DNA from: Ponticaulis sp.
GTDB lineage: Bacteria; Pseudomonadota; Alphaproteobacteria; Caulobacterales; Hyphomonadaceae
Reading direction: 5' to 3'
Length of the DNA stretch: 38,202 bases
Assembly: GCA_002723155.1 (NCBI GenBank)
Contig: PBNO01000004.1
Coordinates: forward strand, 1 to 38,202
This document shows, piece after piece, positions 8,080 through 16,876 of this stretch; the first letter of the stretch is position 1, and each line of letters starts with the position of its first letter. The notes below the pieces were generated by a model. That model saw only the letters and a list, made by a program, of their open reading frames with translations. It was not told the origin of the DNA and ran no database searches. Position numbers and translations under genes: made by a program.

Positions 8080-8895
8080 TTAGGAGGCGATGTCATTGAG
8101 GGACCAGTCATAGTCATGACCGGCGATATCAGGGCGGGCATTGATGCGTTCAGCGAGATCATCGTCTGCGAATTGCAGGAGATGCGCAATCACGCCGTCT
8201 TCCGAGCCGCCAAAGTCTTCGCGGAACCAGCGATAAATGCTGGAAACTTCGAGGCGACCGTCCCGGCGGAATCTCACGCCGCGCGGATGATTTATATAGT
8301 CACGCGCTGCGGCGTTCAGGTCTTCGTCCAGTGTTTCCGCCGTCCACGCTTGTGTTTGCAGGTTCGGACAGCCGATTGAGGCGCAGTTCACTGCATAGTG
8401 CACGCGCGGATCATCAAAGCGAACGCGAAGGATATCATGCTCTATATTGTCGAGAGATAGCGTTTCGCCTTCCACCGTGATCACGTCCTGTTTCCAGGGG
8501 CCACGGCTGAACAGGCCGGAGGAAATATCTCGAATCGAATCGACCGGATAATTCTCGATGATTATCTGCACCGTGAGTGCATTATAAAGATTGGCCCAGG
8601 CTGCGAATTGCGCATCGTCAGGCAGAGTCGAGATCGGTTGTGCGGCGAGGGTCTCAATATAAGCGTTCAGGCTGGCGAAAGCTGAGGTGTCGTCTCTAAG
8701 GCTTGCATAGTCAACGCGGTTCACGCCATCATCTGATTCCATAACGAAATCAGAAAGGATCGCGGTCCATGCGGAATGGTCCTGCGCGCTCATTGTCTCT
8801 GTCTGAGCAGATTGCGCTTGTGCCGGCAGCGTCGCAGCCGTTCCTGCAAGCATCAGCGCAATAAAGGCATTTCTTATAACGGGTGAGGATGTCAC
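8080..8895 (-). CDS. Secreted DUF547 domain protein
   Basis: A 271-residue exported protein with a DUF547 domain of unknown function. I chose the GTG at 8895 because GGAGAA lies 5 nt upstream and the resulting N-terminus is a clean signal peptide: charged start, hydrophobic IALMLAGTAATL, then a PAQAQS cleavage region. The longer frame from 8946 adds 17 residues that do not fit a signal peptide. DUF547 hallmarks include FAAWANLYNALTVQ, VHYAVNCASIGCPNLQ (with conserved cysteines) and the C-terminal WFREDFG. It is the first gene of the leftward cluster with TVP38, the MerA-like oxidoreductase and the sensor kinase, so it probably works in the periplasm in the same process. Function unknown. Confidence 0.88.
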   Translation of the reverse strand: MTSSPVIRNAFIALMLAGTAATLPAQAQSAQTETMSAQDHSAWTAILSDFVMESDDGVNRVDYASLRDDTSAFASLNAYIETLAAQPISTLPDDAQFAAWANLYNALTVQIIIENYPVDSIRDISSGLFSRGPWKQDVITVEGETLSLDNIEHDILRVRFDDPRVHYAVNCASIGCPNLQTQAWTAETLDEDLNAAARDYINHPRGVRFRRDGRLEVSSIYRWFREDFGGSEDGVIAHLLQFADDDLAERINARPDIAGHDYDWSLNDIAS

Positions 8896-9044
8896 GCCGG
8901 TTCTCCATAAAACTGAGAGATTTATATATGTGTGAGGTCTAGCCATGTCGCCTCACGTTGAGTATCAGCGCTTCAAACGCACGTGAGGTCCAGTCACGGA
9001 AGATGTTATCTCTGTTTCAGGGGATATTTTTCTGTCGATTGTGC

Positions 9045-9073
9045 TTGACGATGCCAGCTAAAGCCCGTATCAG
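9045..9073 (+). promoter_or_regulatory. Probable sigma-70 promoter for rpmH-rnpA
   Basis: TTGACG (9045-9050) and TATCAG (9068-9073) are separated by 17 bp and lie about 33 bp upstream of the rpmH start. The -10 box sits in the loop of an inverted repeat AAAGCCCG (9060-9067) / CGGGCTTT (9076-9083), so the DNA here is an 8-bp palindromic stem centred on the presumed -10 region. Confidence 0.55.
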
Positions 9074-9105
9074 CGCGGGCTTTCTAACACAAAGGGGCGT
9101 GAGCC

Positions 9106-9243
9106 GTGAAACGCACATTCCAGCCAAGCCGACTGAAGCGTGCCCGTACCCACGGGTTCCGCAGCCGCATGTCAACCAAGAACGGTCGTAAAGTTCTTGC
9201 AAACCGCCGTGCCAAGGGCCGTAAGCGTCTGGGCGTATCTTAA
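9106..9243 (+). CDS. rpmH: 50S ribosomal protein L34
   Basis: A 45-residue, very basic protein starting [18 protein letters not shown] and ending KGRKRLGVS. This is the unmistakable L34 sequence at the usual length. The start is GTG at 9106, and a purine stretch AAAGGGG lies at 9091-9097. L34 is a structural protein of the large ribosomal subunit. rnpA follows 8 bp after the stop, the near-universal rpmH-rnpA pairing, so the two are presumably co-transcribed from the promoter upstream. Confidence 0.97.
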   Translation: MKRTFQPSRLKRARTHGFRSRMSTKNGRKVLANRRAKGRKRLGVS

Positions 9244-9251
9244 TTGATACG

Positions 9252-9599
9252 ATGCAGATTCGCCGTCTGAAAATCCGCAAGGAGTTTCTGAAGGCGGCGA
9301 AAGGGCACGCAGCCCGGCGCCATCTCGTGGTGGTGCAGGGTATTGATCGTCGCGACGGTCAACAGCATGTCGGTGAAGGCTTTACCACGACGAAAAAGAT
9401 TGGCGGCGCTGTTGTCCGAAACCGGGCTCGGCGCCGTTTGCGTGTTGCGGCACGCGAACTGCTGCCAAAATACGCAAAGCCCGGATACGACTATGTGTTC
9501 ATTGCGCGTGCAGGCACAGCTGCGGCACCATGGGAACGTTTGCTTGACGATGTGGAAACAGCGTTGATAAGGCTCCACCGGGATAAATCCGCACAATAG
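9252..9599 (+). CDS. rnpA: Ribonuclease P protein component
   Basis: A 115-residue basic protein that binds RNase P RNA to process tRNA 5' ends. The family RNR signature is VVRNRARRRLR (residues 54-64), preceded by TTTKKIGGA and followed by the YVFIAR strand. It lies directly after rpmH and 45 bp before yidC. In many bacteria the small yidD gene sits between rnpA and yidC; the gap here is too short to hold it. Confidence 0.96.
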   Translation: MQIRRLKIRKEFLKAAKGHAARRHLVVVQGIDRRDGQQHVGEGFTTTKKIGGAVVRNRARRRLRVAARELLPKYAKPGYDYVFIARAGTAAAPWERLLDDVETALIRLHRDKSAQ

Positions 9600-9644
9600 T
9601 AGATTAGATGGGCGAGAGCGCTCAGAGGAACAGGGCAGCAGCAC

Positions 9645-11456
9645 ATGCAACAGGAAACCAGTCTGCGCAATCTGATCATTGCGATGGTGGCAATCGGCGC
9701 GATCATGTTGTTCTGGCAGATCTTCTTCTGGGGTCCTGAACAGGAAGCCCGAAATGAAATGCTTGCAGCGCGTCAGGCTGCAAACGAGCAGGTGGAAGCT
9801 GCTAACACGGCGGCGACCGAAGGCGCTACCGAGGCACTCCCTGCCGAACCTGTCTACGAAGATGTTCGCATTCCTTTCTCCGGCCCTGCAATGGACGGCT
9901 CCATTCTTCTGCGTGGTGCGCGTGTAGATACGCTGAACCTGCGTAACTATTATGAGACGCTGGAAGACCGTGAAGCTGACAATCCTGAAGGTGAAGTCAC
10001 GATCTTCCAGCCTCAGGGCACAGGCGATGGTTATTACGCATCTCTCGGCTGGACGAACTCTGAAGGCGCCGCGATCACGGACGCTCAGACGCCATGGCAG
10101 CTGGTTGAAGGCGACGAGCTGACACCTGAAACGCCAATTGTCATCGGCTATGATACAGATGGCCTGTCTATCCGTCGTGAAGTGTCTATCGATGAGAACT
10201 TCATGTTCACATTCACAGACACCGTCACGAACACTTCGGGCCGTGAGCGTTCCGTTCAGCCATATGGTGTCCTTCGCCAGTTCGGTGCGCCGGATGATCT
10301 GGCAAACTTCTACATTCTTCACGAAGGCCTCGTTGCTGCGACCGGTGGCGAATTGCACCTTGAAAAGTACAAGAAGCTGGAAGAAGGCGCGAGCTTCGGC
10401 CGTGATAGCTCAGAAGGCGGCTGGATTGGTCTGACCTCTAAATACTGGCTGGGCGCGCTCATTCCGGATCAGAGCCAGCCATTCAATGTCAGCTATCGCA
10501 CAATCAACCGCGACTCTGGACAAGTCCTGCAGGCGCGCATGGATGGTGCAGCTTCTCTGCTGGCGCCGGGTGAAACGATCACATCTGTGAACCGTGTCTT
10601 CGGTGGTGCGAAAGAGTCATCTACGCTGCGTGCTTATGAAGAAGAACTCGGTATCAGCCGTTTCCAGGATGCGATTGACTGGGGCAGCATGTTCTTCTGG
10701 CTCACCAAGCCGTTCTTCTTCCTGCTCTCATGGATCAACAGCATTGTTGGCAATTTCGGTATTTCCATTCTGATCCTGACGGTTCTCGTGAAGGCTGTGT
10801 TCTTCCCGATCCAGACCAAAGCGTACCAGTCCATGGCGAAAATGCGCGAGCTCTCCGAGCCGATGAAGCGCATTCGTGAGACGGTTGAAGACAAGCAGGA
10901 ACAGCAGCGCCAACTGGCAGAGCTTTATCAGAAGTCCGGTGTGAACCCGCTTGCGGGCTGTCTGCCGATCTTCATTCAGATCCCGGTCTTCTACGGCCTG
11001 TATAAAACGCTCTTCGTGACCATCGAAATGCGCCATGAAGACTTCCCGCTTCTGCCTTGGATTCAGGATTTGTCCGCGCCGGACCCAACTGCGCTCGGTA
11101 ACCTGTTCGGCCTTATTCCGATCTCCAATGCTGCGCTGGAAAGCGTTCCACTGATTGGCCCGATGATCCTGACAGTTGGCTTCCTGCCAATCTTCTACGG
11201 CATCACAATGTGGGCGCTTCAGTCTCTGAACCCGCCGCCGACAGATAATACTCAGAAGCTGATCTTTGGCATGATGCCGATCATCCTGACTTTCGTCTTC
11301 TCAAGCTTCGCAGTTGGTCTGGTTATCTACTGGTGCTGGTCGAACATCCTCTCGATCGCACAGCAATACGTGATCATGCGCCGCCACGGTCAGGAAACTC
11401 AGGTGGATAAGCTGATCAAACGACTGTTCAGCAAAAAAGGTGAAGCGAGCGAGTGA
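9645..11456 (+). CDS. yidC: Membrane protein insertase YidC
   Basis: YidC (603 residues) inserts and folds inner-membrane proteins, alone or with the Sec translocon. It has an N-terminal membrane anchor (about residues 6-26, IIAMVAIGAIMLFWQIFFWG), a large periplasmic beta-sandwich domain (about 60-345) and the conserved insertase core from about residue 355. The core includes ILTVLVKAVFFPIQ, the cytoplasmic helical hairpin and GCLPIFIQIPVFYGLYK. It ends with the basic tail KLIKRLFSKKGEASE. The length is normal for a Gram-negative member. Its stop overlaps the GTG start of engB (GTGA), so the two are translationally coupled. Confidence 0.97.
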   Translation: MQQETSLRNLIIAMVAIGAIMLFWQIFFWGPEQEARNEMLAARQAANEQVEAANTAATEGATEALPAEPVYEDVRIPFSGPAMDGSILLRGARVDTLNLRNYYETLEDREADNPEGEVTIFQPQGTGDGYYASLGWTNSEGAAITDAQTPWQLVEGDELTPETPIVIGYDTDGLSIRREVSIDENFMFTFTDTVTNTSGRERSVQPYGVLRQFGAPDDLANFYILHEGLVAATGGELHLEKYKKLEEGASFGRDSSEGGWIGLTSKYWLGALIPDQSQPFNVSYRTINRDSGQVLQARMDGAASLLAPGETITSVNRVFGGAKESSTLRAYEEELGISRFQDAIDWGSMFFWLTKPFFFLLSWINSIVGNFGISILILTVLVKAVFFPIQTKAYQSMAKMRELSEPMKRIRETVEDKQEQQRQLAELYQKSGVNPLAGCLPIFIQIPVFYGLYKTLFVTIEMRHEDFPLLPWIQDLSAPDPTALGNLFGLIPISNAALESVPLIGPMILTVGFLPIFYGITMWALQSLNPPPTDNTQKLIFGMMPIILTFVFSSFAVGLVIYWCWSNILSIAQQYVIMRRHGQETQVDKLIKRLFSKKGEASE

Positions 11457-12088
11457 GCGACATCGAATACACAGACGAACAAATTGAACAGGGGCGGCTT
11501 TTATTTGCCGCTCCTGTTGATTTCGTTATGGGGGTTGCGGACATGCGCAGCCTGCCGCCTGCGGACTATCCTGAAATCTGTTTCGCTGGGCGCTCCAATG
11601 TGGGCAAATCCAGCCTGATCAACGCGCTGACGAACCGTAAGAACCTCGCCCGTTCTTCGAACGAGCCGGGCCGCACGCGTGAGCTGAACTACTTCAACCT
11701 CAATGAAGAGCTGTTCCTCGTTGACCTGCCGGGCTTTGGCTATGCGCGCGCGTCCAAGACGGACATCGCACGCTGGACGAAGCTGACGCTGAAATATCTT
11801 CAGGGCCGACCAACGCTGAAGCGTGTTTTCCTTCTGATCGATTCACGCCGCGGCGTTATGGAATCAGATGAAGAGATCATGTCGCTTCTGGATACGACAG
11901 CTGTCGTCTATCAGGTCGTGCTGACCAAAACCGACAAGCTCAAGGCCAAAGAGCGCGAAGGTCTGGTGGAGAAGGTCAAAGCCCGCCTGATCAAGCGTCC
12001 TGCCTTTCACCCGATTGTAATGGAAACGTCGAGCGAGAAGGGCTTCGGCATTGCCGAGCTTCGCGCCGAAATCGCAACACTTCGCTGA
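11453..12088 (+). CDS. engB: Ribosome biogenesis GTP-binding protein EngB/YsxC/YihA
   Basis: A 211-residue TRAFAC GTPase needed for maturation of the large ribosomal subunit. Visible motifs are the P-loop GRSNVGKSS (residues 46-54), the switch segment with PGRTREL, G3 DLPG (91-94), G4 TKTD and G5-like TSSEKG. The start is GTG, overlapping the yidC stop by 3 nt. argB begins 15 bp after the stop. The gene order rnpA-yidC-engB-argB is conserved in alphaproteobacteria, which supports the assignment. Confidence 0.96.
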   Translation: MSDIEYTDEQIEQGRLLFAAPVDFVMGVADMRSLPPADYPEICFAGRSNVGKSSLINALTNRKNLARSSNEPGRTRELNYFNLNEELFLVDLPGFGYARASKTDIARWTKLTLKYLQGRPTLKRVFLLIDSRRGVMESDEEIMSLLDTTAVVYQVVLTKTDKLKAKEREGLVEKVKARLIKRPAFHPIVMETSSEKGFGIAELRAEIATLR

Positions 12089-12103
12089 TCCGAGGATGAG
12101 CCA

Positions 12104-13012
12104 ATGACTGATAATGATCCGGGCTATCTGTCTGCCAAAACACTGTCCGAAGCGCTTCCGTTTATCCAGCGCTATCATCGCCAGACTGTCGTCATCAAAT
12201 TCGGTGGCCATGCCATGGTCGACCCGTCGCTTGCCAAAGGCTTTGCGCGCGATGTGGTCCTTCTAAAGCAGCTTGGTCTCAACCCTGTTGTTGTGCATGG
12301 CGGTGGCCCGCAAATTGGCGGGATGCTGGACCAGCTTGGCATAAAGTCTGCGTTTGAAGACGGACAGCGTGTGACGGACGAGAAGACCCTCTCTGTTGTG
12401 GAAATGGTGCTTGGTGGATCGATCAACACGCATATTGTCCGGTCTATCAATCTGGCAGGCGGCAAGGGCGTAGGTCTTTCCGGCGCTGACGGTAATCTGC
12501 TGCGTGCGAAGAAGCTGGAACGGACTGTCCGCGATCCAGACTCTGCGATTGAGCGCGTGGTCGATCTTGGCTTCGTTGGCGAGCCGGACAGCGTCAATCC
12601 TGACATCATCAAGACGCTCTCGACAGCGGCTGAAGGCTTCATTCCGGTTATCGCGCCGCTTGGCGTCGGGCCTAACCATGAAAGCTACAACATTAACGCA
12701 GACAGCGCTGCCGGTGCTATCGCCAGTGCACTCGGTGCCAAGCGTCTACTTCTGATGACAGACGTGGTTGGCGTACTGGATAAACAAGGTGAACTAATCC
12801 GCTCTGTCACCGCGGAAAATGTCAGCGAGCTTATTGCCAATGGCACTGCAAAAGGTGGTATGATTCCAAAGCTTGAGACGGCATCATCAGCCGTTCGCAA
12901 TGGTGTTGAAGCCGCCGTCATTCTGGATGGCCGCAAACCTCATGCCCTACTGGTGGAGTTGTTCACGGATCATGGTGCAGGCACGCTTATCTCGAATTCT
13001 GCCAACGCTTAG
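12104..13012 (+). CDS. argB: Acetylglutamate kinase
   Basis: ArgB (302 residues) phosphorylates N-acetyl-L-glutamate in the second step of arginine biosynthesis. Signature elements are VIKFGGHAM (Lys32), [13 protein letters not shown], the acetylglutamate-binding [15 protein letters not shown], and the C-terminal [10 protein letters not shown] with [12 protein letters not shown]. The length and the N-terminal helix with extended [10 protein letters not shown] are typical of the arginine-sensitive hexameric type, so feedback inhibition by arginine is likely (family knowledge). Its 3' end overlaps the start of the next gene by about 40 bp. Confidence 0.97.
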   Translation: MTDNDPGYLSAKTLSEALPFIQRYHRQTVVIKFGGHAMVDPSLAKGFARDVVLLKQLGLNPVVVHGGGPQIGGMLDQLGIKSAFEDGQRVTDEKTLSVVEMVLGGSINTHIVRSINLAGGKGVGLSGADGNLLRAKKLERTVRDPDSAIERVVDLGFVGEPDSVNPDIIKTLSTAAEGFIPVIAPLGVGPNHESYNINADSAAGAIASALGAKRLLLMTDVVGVLDKQGELIRSVTAENVSELIANGTAKGGMIPKLETASSAVRNGVEAAVILDGRKPHALLVELFTDHGAGTLISNSANA

Positions 13013-14024
13013 TTTCTTTTTGATTTCCGGTTTTCTGGGTGCTGCTGCGGCAAGTGCTCAGGAGCAGGAAGGCTGGTCAATCTGTAACGAGACCAGCATG
13101 ATTGCAGAGCTCGCGACAGGCCGTCAGGTCAATAATGATGTCGTCATTGAAGGTTGGAACCGTGTGCGCCCGGGCGAGTGCCGCATTGTTCTTCAGGCGC
13201 CGTTGCGAACTGGCACGCCTTATTTCCTCTATGGCCGGACCTCACGTGCTCACCGCGGCGGGCAGCAGTCCTGGACAGGCGACTATGAATTCTGTGTCGA
13301 CGGGCAGGGTACATTCTCCGTAGAGAGCCCTCCTGACTGTGCAGCTATGGGCCTCGAAACACGTAGCTTTCAGGCCATTACGATTGAAGATCGTACTAGC
13401 TGGACAACGACCCTGCGCGAGACGGCCCGCTGGCCTCAGTCTAATGCGCAGGCGGCAGGCATTCAGCGCCTTTTGGGTGATGCAGGTGTCGAATCCGGCT
13501 CAATTGACGGCTATATCGGGCGGCGCACCCGCGCGGCCATTCGCACCTTTCTCTCCGAGCAGAACCTGCCGAGCGACGCGACTGATGAAGAGCTGATCGA
13601 CTATCTTGAACAGATCGCCATTGAGCGGTCCCGCAATCTTGGTTTCACGATCTGTAACCGCACAGAAGAGCGTATCTGGGCGGCGATTGGCCGCCGTCGT
13701 GGCGAGGGCTGGGAAAGCCGAGGCTGGTGGGCCCTGGCCTCTGATACGTGCGAACGTGTGATTGATCAGGACCTGATTTCAGCCTCCCATTTCGTGTATG
13801 CCGAAATGGATACAGAGGAGGGCCGGAAGGTTCTCACGGGCGGTGTGGACCGGTTCTGCATTTCGCACTCTCAGTTCGCCATTCTGGGCCGCGAGACCTG
13901 CGAAGCCAATTTCTACGAAGAAGCCGGCTTTATCGAGACAGATGTTCCCGAAGATGGCCTCTTGATTTACGAGTTCTTCGACCGAGATTTCGAGTACGTA
14001 GAAACGGAAGACGAAGACCAGTGA
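12972..14024 (+). CDS. Secreted protein with two DUF1036 domains flanking a peptidoglycan-binding domain
   Basis: An approximately 350-residue exported protein. The ATG at 12972, inside the end of argB, gives a good signal peptide ([18 protein letters not shown], cleavage before QEQEG); frames starting earlier do not. Two halves look alike: WSICNETS (about residue 37) and FTICNRTEE (about 222) each begin a DUF1036-like domain with Gly-Trp and a GEC/DTC cysteine. Between them [10 protein letters not shown]...[14 protein letters not shown] (about 155-200) is a PG_binding_1 domain, which in other proteins binds peptidoglycan. The paired cysteines suggest disulfides in the periplasm. It sits between argB and a nucleotidase gene whose GTG overlaps its stop codon. 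The biochemical role is unknown; cell-wall attachment is inferred. Confidence 0.82.
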   Translation: MVQARLSRILPTLSFFLISGFLGAAAASAQEQEGWSICNETSMIAELATGRQVNNDVVIEGWNRVRPGECRIVLQAPLRTGTPYFLYGRTSRAHRGGQQSWTGDYEFCVDGQGTFSVESPPDCAAMGLETRSFQAITIEDRTSWTTTLRETARWPQSNAQAAGIQRLLGDAGVESGSIDGYIGRRTRAAIRTFLSEQNLPSDATDEELIDYLEQIAIERSRNLGFTICNRTEERIWAAIGRRRGEGWESRGWWALASDTCERVIDQDLISASHFVYAEMDTEEGRKVLTGGVDRFCISHSQFAILGRETCEANFYEEAGFIETDVPEDGLLIYEFFDRDFEYVETEDEDQ

Positions 14025-14725
14025 GCGCAGACCTATCGCATGCAAACCAATGGGTGTTCGACCTCGATAACACCCTCTATCCGGCTGAATGCGATCTGTT
14101 CGCGCAGATTGATGTCCGTATGACGCGGTTCGTCGCCGATACGCTGAAGCTTCCAGACGCTGAAGCGCGACGCCTACAGAAAAAATACTATGCAGAGCAC
14201 GGCACAACGCTGAACGGTATGATGAGCGTGCATGGCATTGATCCCATGCCGTATCTCGATTTCGTCCATGACATTGATCTGACGCCCATCCCGGAACTGA
14301 AAGAGCTGCGCTCAGCTATCCAGGATTTGCCGGGACGCAAGATCGTGTTCACCAATGGCTCGCAGAAACATGCCGACCGCGTCGTGGAGAAGCTCGGCCT
14401 CACAGGTGTGTTCGACGGCTATTTCGGCATTGAAGACGCCGGGTTCCTGCCAAAGCCGGAGCGCGTTGCGTTCGACCGCATGCATGAGCGTTTCAGCATC
14501 ACACCCGATGAGGCGGTGATGTTTGAAGATCTGCCGCGCAATCTCAAAACCGCCTATGATATGGGTTACACAACGGTGCTGGTTCACTCCGAAAAAGACT
14601 GGAGCCATGAGCCTGAAGGCGCCCGTCCTGCAGGGGCGCAGGATGCCGCAGATCACATTCATCATTTGACGGATTGCCTGACAACGTTTCTAAAGGCGGC
14701 GAAAACGTCGAAACCTAAAAACTAA
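14021..14725 (+). CDS. HAD-superfamily pyrimidine 5'-nucleotidase
   Basis: A 234-residue HAD hydrolase resembling the SDT1/pyrimidine 5'-nucleotidase subfamily, which dephosphorylates nucleotides such as UMP and CMP. Motif I is FDLDNTLYP (nucleophile and acid aspartates), motif II is VFTNGSQKH, the motif III lysine lies in LPKPE, and motif IV is [13 protein letters not shown] helical cap with [20 protein letters not shown], typical of the group, lies between motifs I and II. The GTG start overlaps the stop of the upstream gene (GTGA), so translation is coupled. This gene is regularly found between argB and dapD in alphaproteobacteria. The exact substrate is not proven by sequence. Confidence 0.88.
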   Translation: MSADLSHANQWVFDLDNTLYPAECDLFAQIDVRMTRFVADTLKLPDAEARRLQKKYYAEHGTTLNGMMSVHGIDPMPYLDFVHDIDLTPIPELKELRSAIQDLPGRKIVFTNGSQKHADRVVEKLGLTGVFDGYFGIEDAGFLPKPERVAFDRMHERFSITPDEAVMFEDLPRNLKTAYDMGYTTVLVHSEKDWSHEPEGARPAGAQDAADHIHHLTDCLTTFLKAAKTSKPKN

Positions 14726-14731
14726 ACCGAG

Positions 14732-14744
14732 TTCAGGACCTGAA
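14732..14744. promoter_or_regulatory. Small palindrome before dapD
   Basis: TTCAGGACCTGAA is a perfect 6-bp inverted repeat around one base and lies 4 bp before the dapD ATG. It contains the only AGGA-like ribosome-binding sequence for dapD, so a hairpin or bound protein here could modulate initiation. Function inferred from position only. Confidence 0.3.
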
Positions 14745-14748
14745 AAAC

Positions 14749-15579
14749 ATGACCTCTACCGATCTCCAGTCCGTGATCGAAGCCGCTTTTGACGCGCGTG
14801 ACACTATCAGCACAGAAACAACCGGCGAAGTCCGTGATGCTGTAAACGAAGCGCTCGCTATGCTTGACGCCGGTACGGCTCGTGTGGCGCAGAAGGGCGA
14901 TGATGGCGAGTGGGTTGTGAACCAGTGGCTGAAGAAAGCAGTTCTCCTGTCTTTCCGCCTCAACCCGAACGAAATCATGACCGATGGCGTCAATGGCGGC
15001 GTCTGGTGGGATAAGGTGCCATCCAAGTTTCAGGGCTGGACGGCTGAAGACTTCCAGAAGGCTGGCCTTCGCGCGGTTCCTCCGGCAGCTGTTCGCCGCG
15101 GCGCATATATCGCGCCAGGCGTGGTTCTTATGCCGTCTTACACAAATATCGGCGCATATGTCGGTGAAGGCACAATGATCGACACATGGGCGTCTGTCGG
15201 GTCTTGTGCGCAGGTTGGTAAGAACTGCCATATCTCTGCCGGTACGGGCATTGGCGGCGTTCTGGAGCCTCTGCAGGCGAACCCGACCATTATTGAAGAC
15301 AATTGCTTCATCGGCGCGCGCTCTGAAGTCGTTGAAGGCGTGATCGTCGGCGAAGGCTCAGTAATCGCAATGGGCGTGTTCATTACCCAGTCTACGAAAA
15401 TCGTAAATCGCCAGACAGGCGAAATCAGCTATGGCCGCATCCCGCCATATTCTGTTGTCGTTCCTGGCACTCTGCCAGACCCTAAAGGCGGCCCGTCTCT
15501 GGCTTGTGCTGTGATCGTGAAAACGGTCGACGAAGGCACACGCGCGAAAACGTCCATCAACGAGCTGCTTCGTGACTAA
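14749..15579 (+). CDS. dapD: 2,3,4,5-tetrahydropyridine-2,6-dicarboxylate N-succinyltransferase
   Basis: DapD (276 residues) succinylates tetrahydrodipicolinate in the succinylase branch of lysine and meso-diaminopimelate synthesis. The N-terminal helical domain is followed by a left-handed beta-helix of hexapeptide repeats ([19 protein letters not shown], then [24 protein letters not shown]). The C-terminus carries [10 protein letters not shown] and ends with ELLRD. The length is standard. dapE follows with an 8-bp overlap, so two steps of the same branch are co-expressed. Confidence 0.97.
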   Translation: MTSTDLQSVIEAAFDARDTISTETTGEVRDAVNEALAMLDAGTARVAQKGDDGEWVVNQWLKKAVLLSFRLNPNEIMTDGVNGGVWWDKVPSKFQGWTAEDFQKAGLRAVPPAAVRRGAYIAPGVVLMPSYTNIGAYVGEGTMIDTWASVGSCAQVGKNCHISAGTGIGGVLEPLQANPTIIEDNCFIGARSEVVEGVIVGEGSVIAMGVFITQSTKIVNRQTGEISYGRIPPYSVVVPGTLPDPKGGPSLACAVIVKTVDEGTRAKTSINELLRD

Positions 15580-16717
15580 TCTGACCTCCAGCCCGCTCGG
15601 CCTGACGCAAAGCCTGATCCGGTGTGCTTCTGTCACACCGGAAGATGCTGGCGCGCTTGGCGTGCTGGAAGAGGCGCTCAAATCGCTCGGCTTCGACTGC
15701 AAACGTTACCCGTTTGAAGACGTCGACAATCTCTATGCGCGCCTTGGCACGGAAGAGCCGAACTTCTGCTTTGCCGGGCATACAGATGTTGTGCCGGTTG
15801 GAGATGCTGCCGCTTGGAGCGTTGACCCGTTTGGCGCAGAAGTTCGCGATGGCAAGCTGATCGCGCGCGGCGCGGTGGATATGAAGTCTCAGATCGCTGC
15901 ATTCGTCACTGCGGTAGCCCGTCATCTTGAAGCACATGGCAAGCCGAAGGGCTCTATCTCATGTCTGATCACAGGCGATGAGGAAGGCCCTGCGGTCAAC
16001 GGTACGATCAAGCTTCTCAAAGCCATCGAGGCGGATGGCGAGACGTTGTCTCACTGTCTTGTCGGCGAGCCGACATCAGAGCAAACGCTCGGCGACGTCA
16101 TTAAAAACGGTCGCCGTGGCAGCCTGAATGCGAAAGTCGTCGTGACCGGTAAGCAAGGCCATGTTGCCTATCCGGATAAGGCGGCAAACCCTGTGCCTGC
16201 GCTTCTCAAATTCCTGCATAAGCTGGAAAGCTGGCATCTGGACGATGGCGCGCCGGGCTTCCAGCCGACCAATCTGGAAATCACCAGCGTGGACGTAGGC
16301 AATGCGGCGCACAATGTGATCGCGGCGCGCGCTGAGGCGAAGTTCAACATTCGCTTCAACACGAACCATACCGGTCAGGCACTGAAAGACGAGATCACTC
16401 GTCTTGCCGTCGAAAGCAAAACGGCAGGCTGCGAGATTGATCTGGATCTCAAGGTCACGGGTGAGAGCTTTTACACCCAGCCGAGCGACTTCACCTCCAT
16501 GATTGTGGATGCAGTGAAAGACGTTACCGGCGTGGACGCGGCGCTCACCACGGGCGGCGGTACGTCTGATGCGCGCTTTATCAAAGATTATTGCCCGGTG
16601 GCCGAACTCGGTCTCAAAAACGATACCGCGCACAAGGTGGACGAATTCACCGAAGTCTCCGAACTGGAACAGCTCGCAGATATCTATACTGGCATTCTGG
16701 CCCGTTATTTCGGATAG
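15572..16717 (+). CDS. dapE: Succinyl-diaminopimelate desuccinylase
   Basis: DapE (381 residues) is an M20-family zinc amidohydrolase that releases succinate and LL-diaminopimelate. The metal and catalytic residues are visible: His70 and Asp72 in [12 protein letters not shown], the bridging Asp103 in [10 protein letters not shown], the Glu-Glu pair in [12 protein letters not shown], and the C-terminal GGTSDARF segment with the final His in NDTAHKVDE. It starts with GTG at 15572 within the last codons of dapD. This is the last gene of the rightward housekeeping run before a hairpin. Confidence 0.97.
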   Translation: MTNLTSSPLGLTQSLIRCASVTPEDAGALGVLEEALKSLGFDCKRYPFEDVDNLYARLGTEEPNFCFAGHTDVVPVGDAAAWSVDPFGAEVRDGKLIARGAVDMKSQIAAFVTAVARHLEAHGKPKGSISCLITGDEEGPAVNGTIKLLKAIEADGETLSHCLVGEPTSEQTLGDVIKNGRRGSLNAKVVVTGKQGHVAYPDKAANPVPALLKFLHKLESWHLDDGAPGFQPTNLEITSVDVGNAAHNVIAARAEAKFNIRFNTNHTGQALKDEITRLAVESKTAGCEIDLDLKVTGESFYTQPSDFTSMIVDAVKDVTGVDAALTTGGGTSDARFIKDYCPVAELGLKNDTAHKVDEFTEVSELEQLADIYTGILARYFG

Positions 16718-16726
16718 TAATGAGAG

Positions 16727-16754
16727 TTCAGGGCGGGAATGCATCCGCCCTGAA
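16727..16754. terminator. Hairpin after dapE
   Basis: TTCAGGGCGG (16727-16736) and CCGCCCTGAA (16745-16754) form a perfect 10-bp GC-rich stem with an 8-nt loop, 10 bp after the dapE stop. The following bases (GACTGTATTTA) are not a strong U tract, so it may stop transcription inefficiently or protect the mRNA 3' end. Confidence 0.55.
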
Positions 16755-16843
16755 GACTGTATTTACTCGCTCCGGTTTCTTTCCCTCGCGTCAAATCTAC
16801 CCGTAACTGTTGAATCCGGTTTCCTGACTATCTCTGTTTGAAG

Positions 16844-16869
16844 TAGAATGCCCCGACGCGGGGATTCTA
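16844..16869. repeat. Bulged inverted repeat just before the 16877 gene
   Basis: TAGAAT (16844-16849), a bulged G and CCCC (16851-16854) pair with GGGG (16860-16863) and ATTCTA (16864-16869), giving a 10-bp stem with a five-base loop. It ends 7 bp before the ATG, so it could act as a terminator for read-through from dapE, a translation-control hairpin, or an operator. Confidence 0.4.
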
Positions 16870-16876
16870 TTTGATA

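Noticed and set aside
9240-10358. A 372-residue open frame on the minus strand
   Set aside because: It lies opposite rnpA and the start of yidC, both certain genes, and its composition (Arg/Cys/Phe-rich) is that of an antisense shadow.
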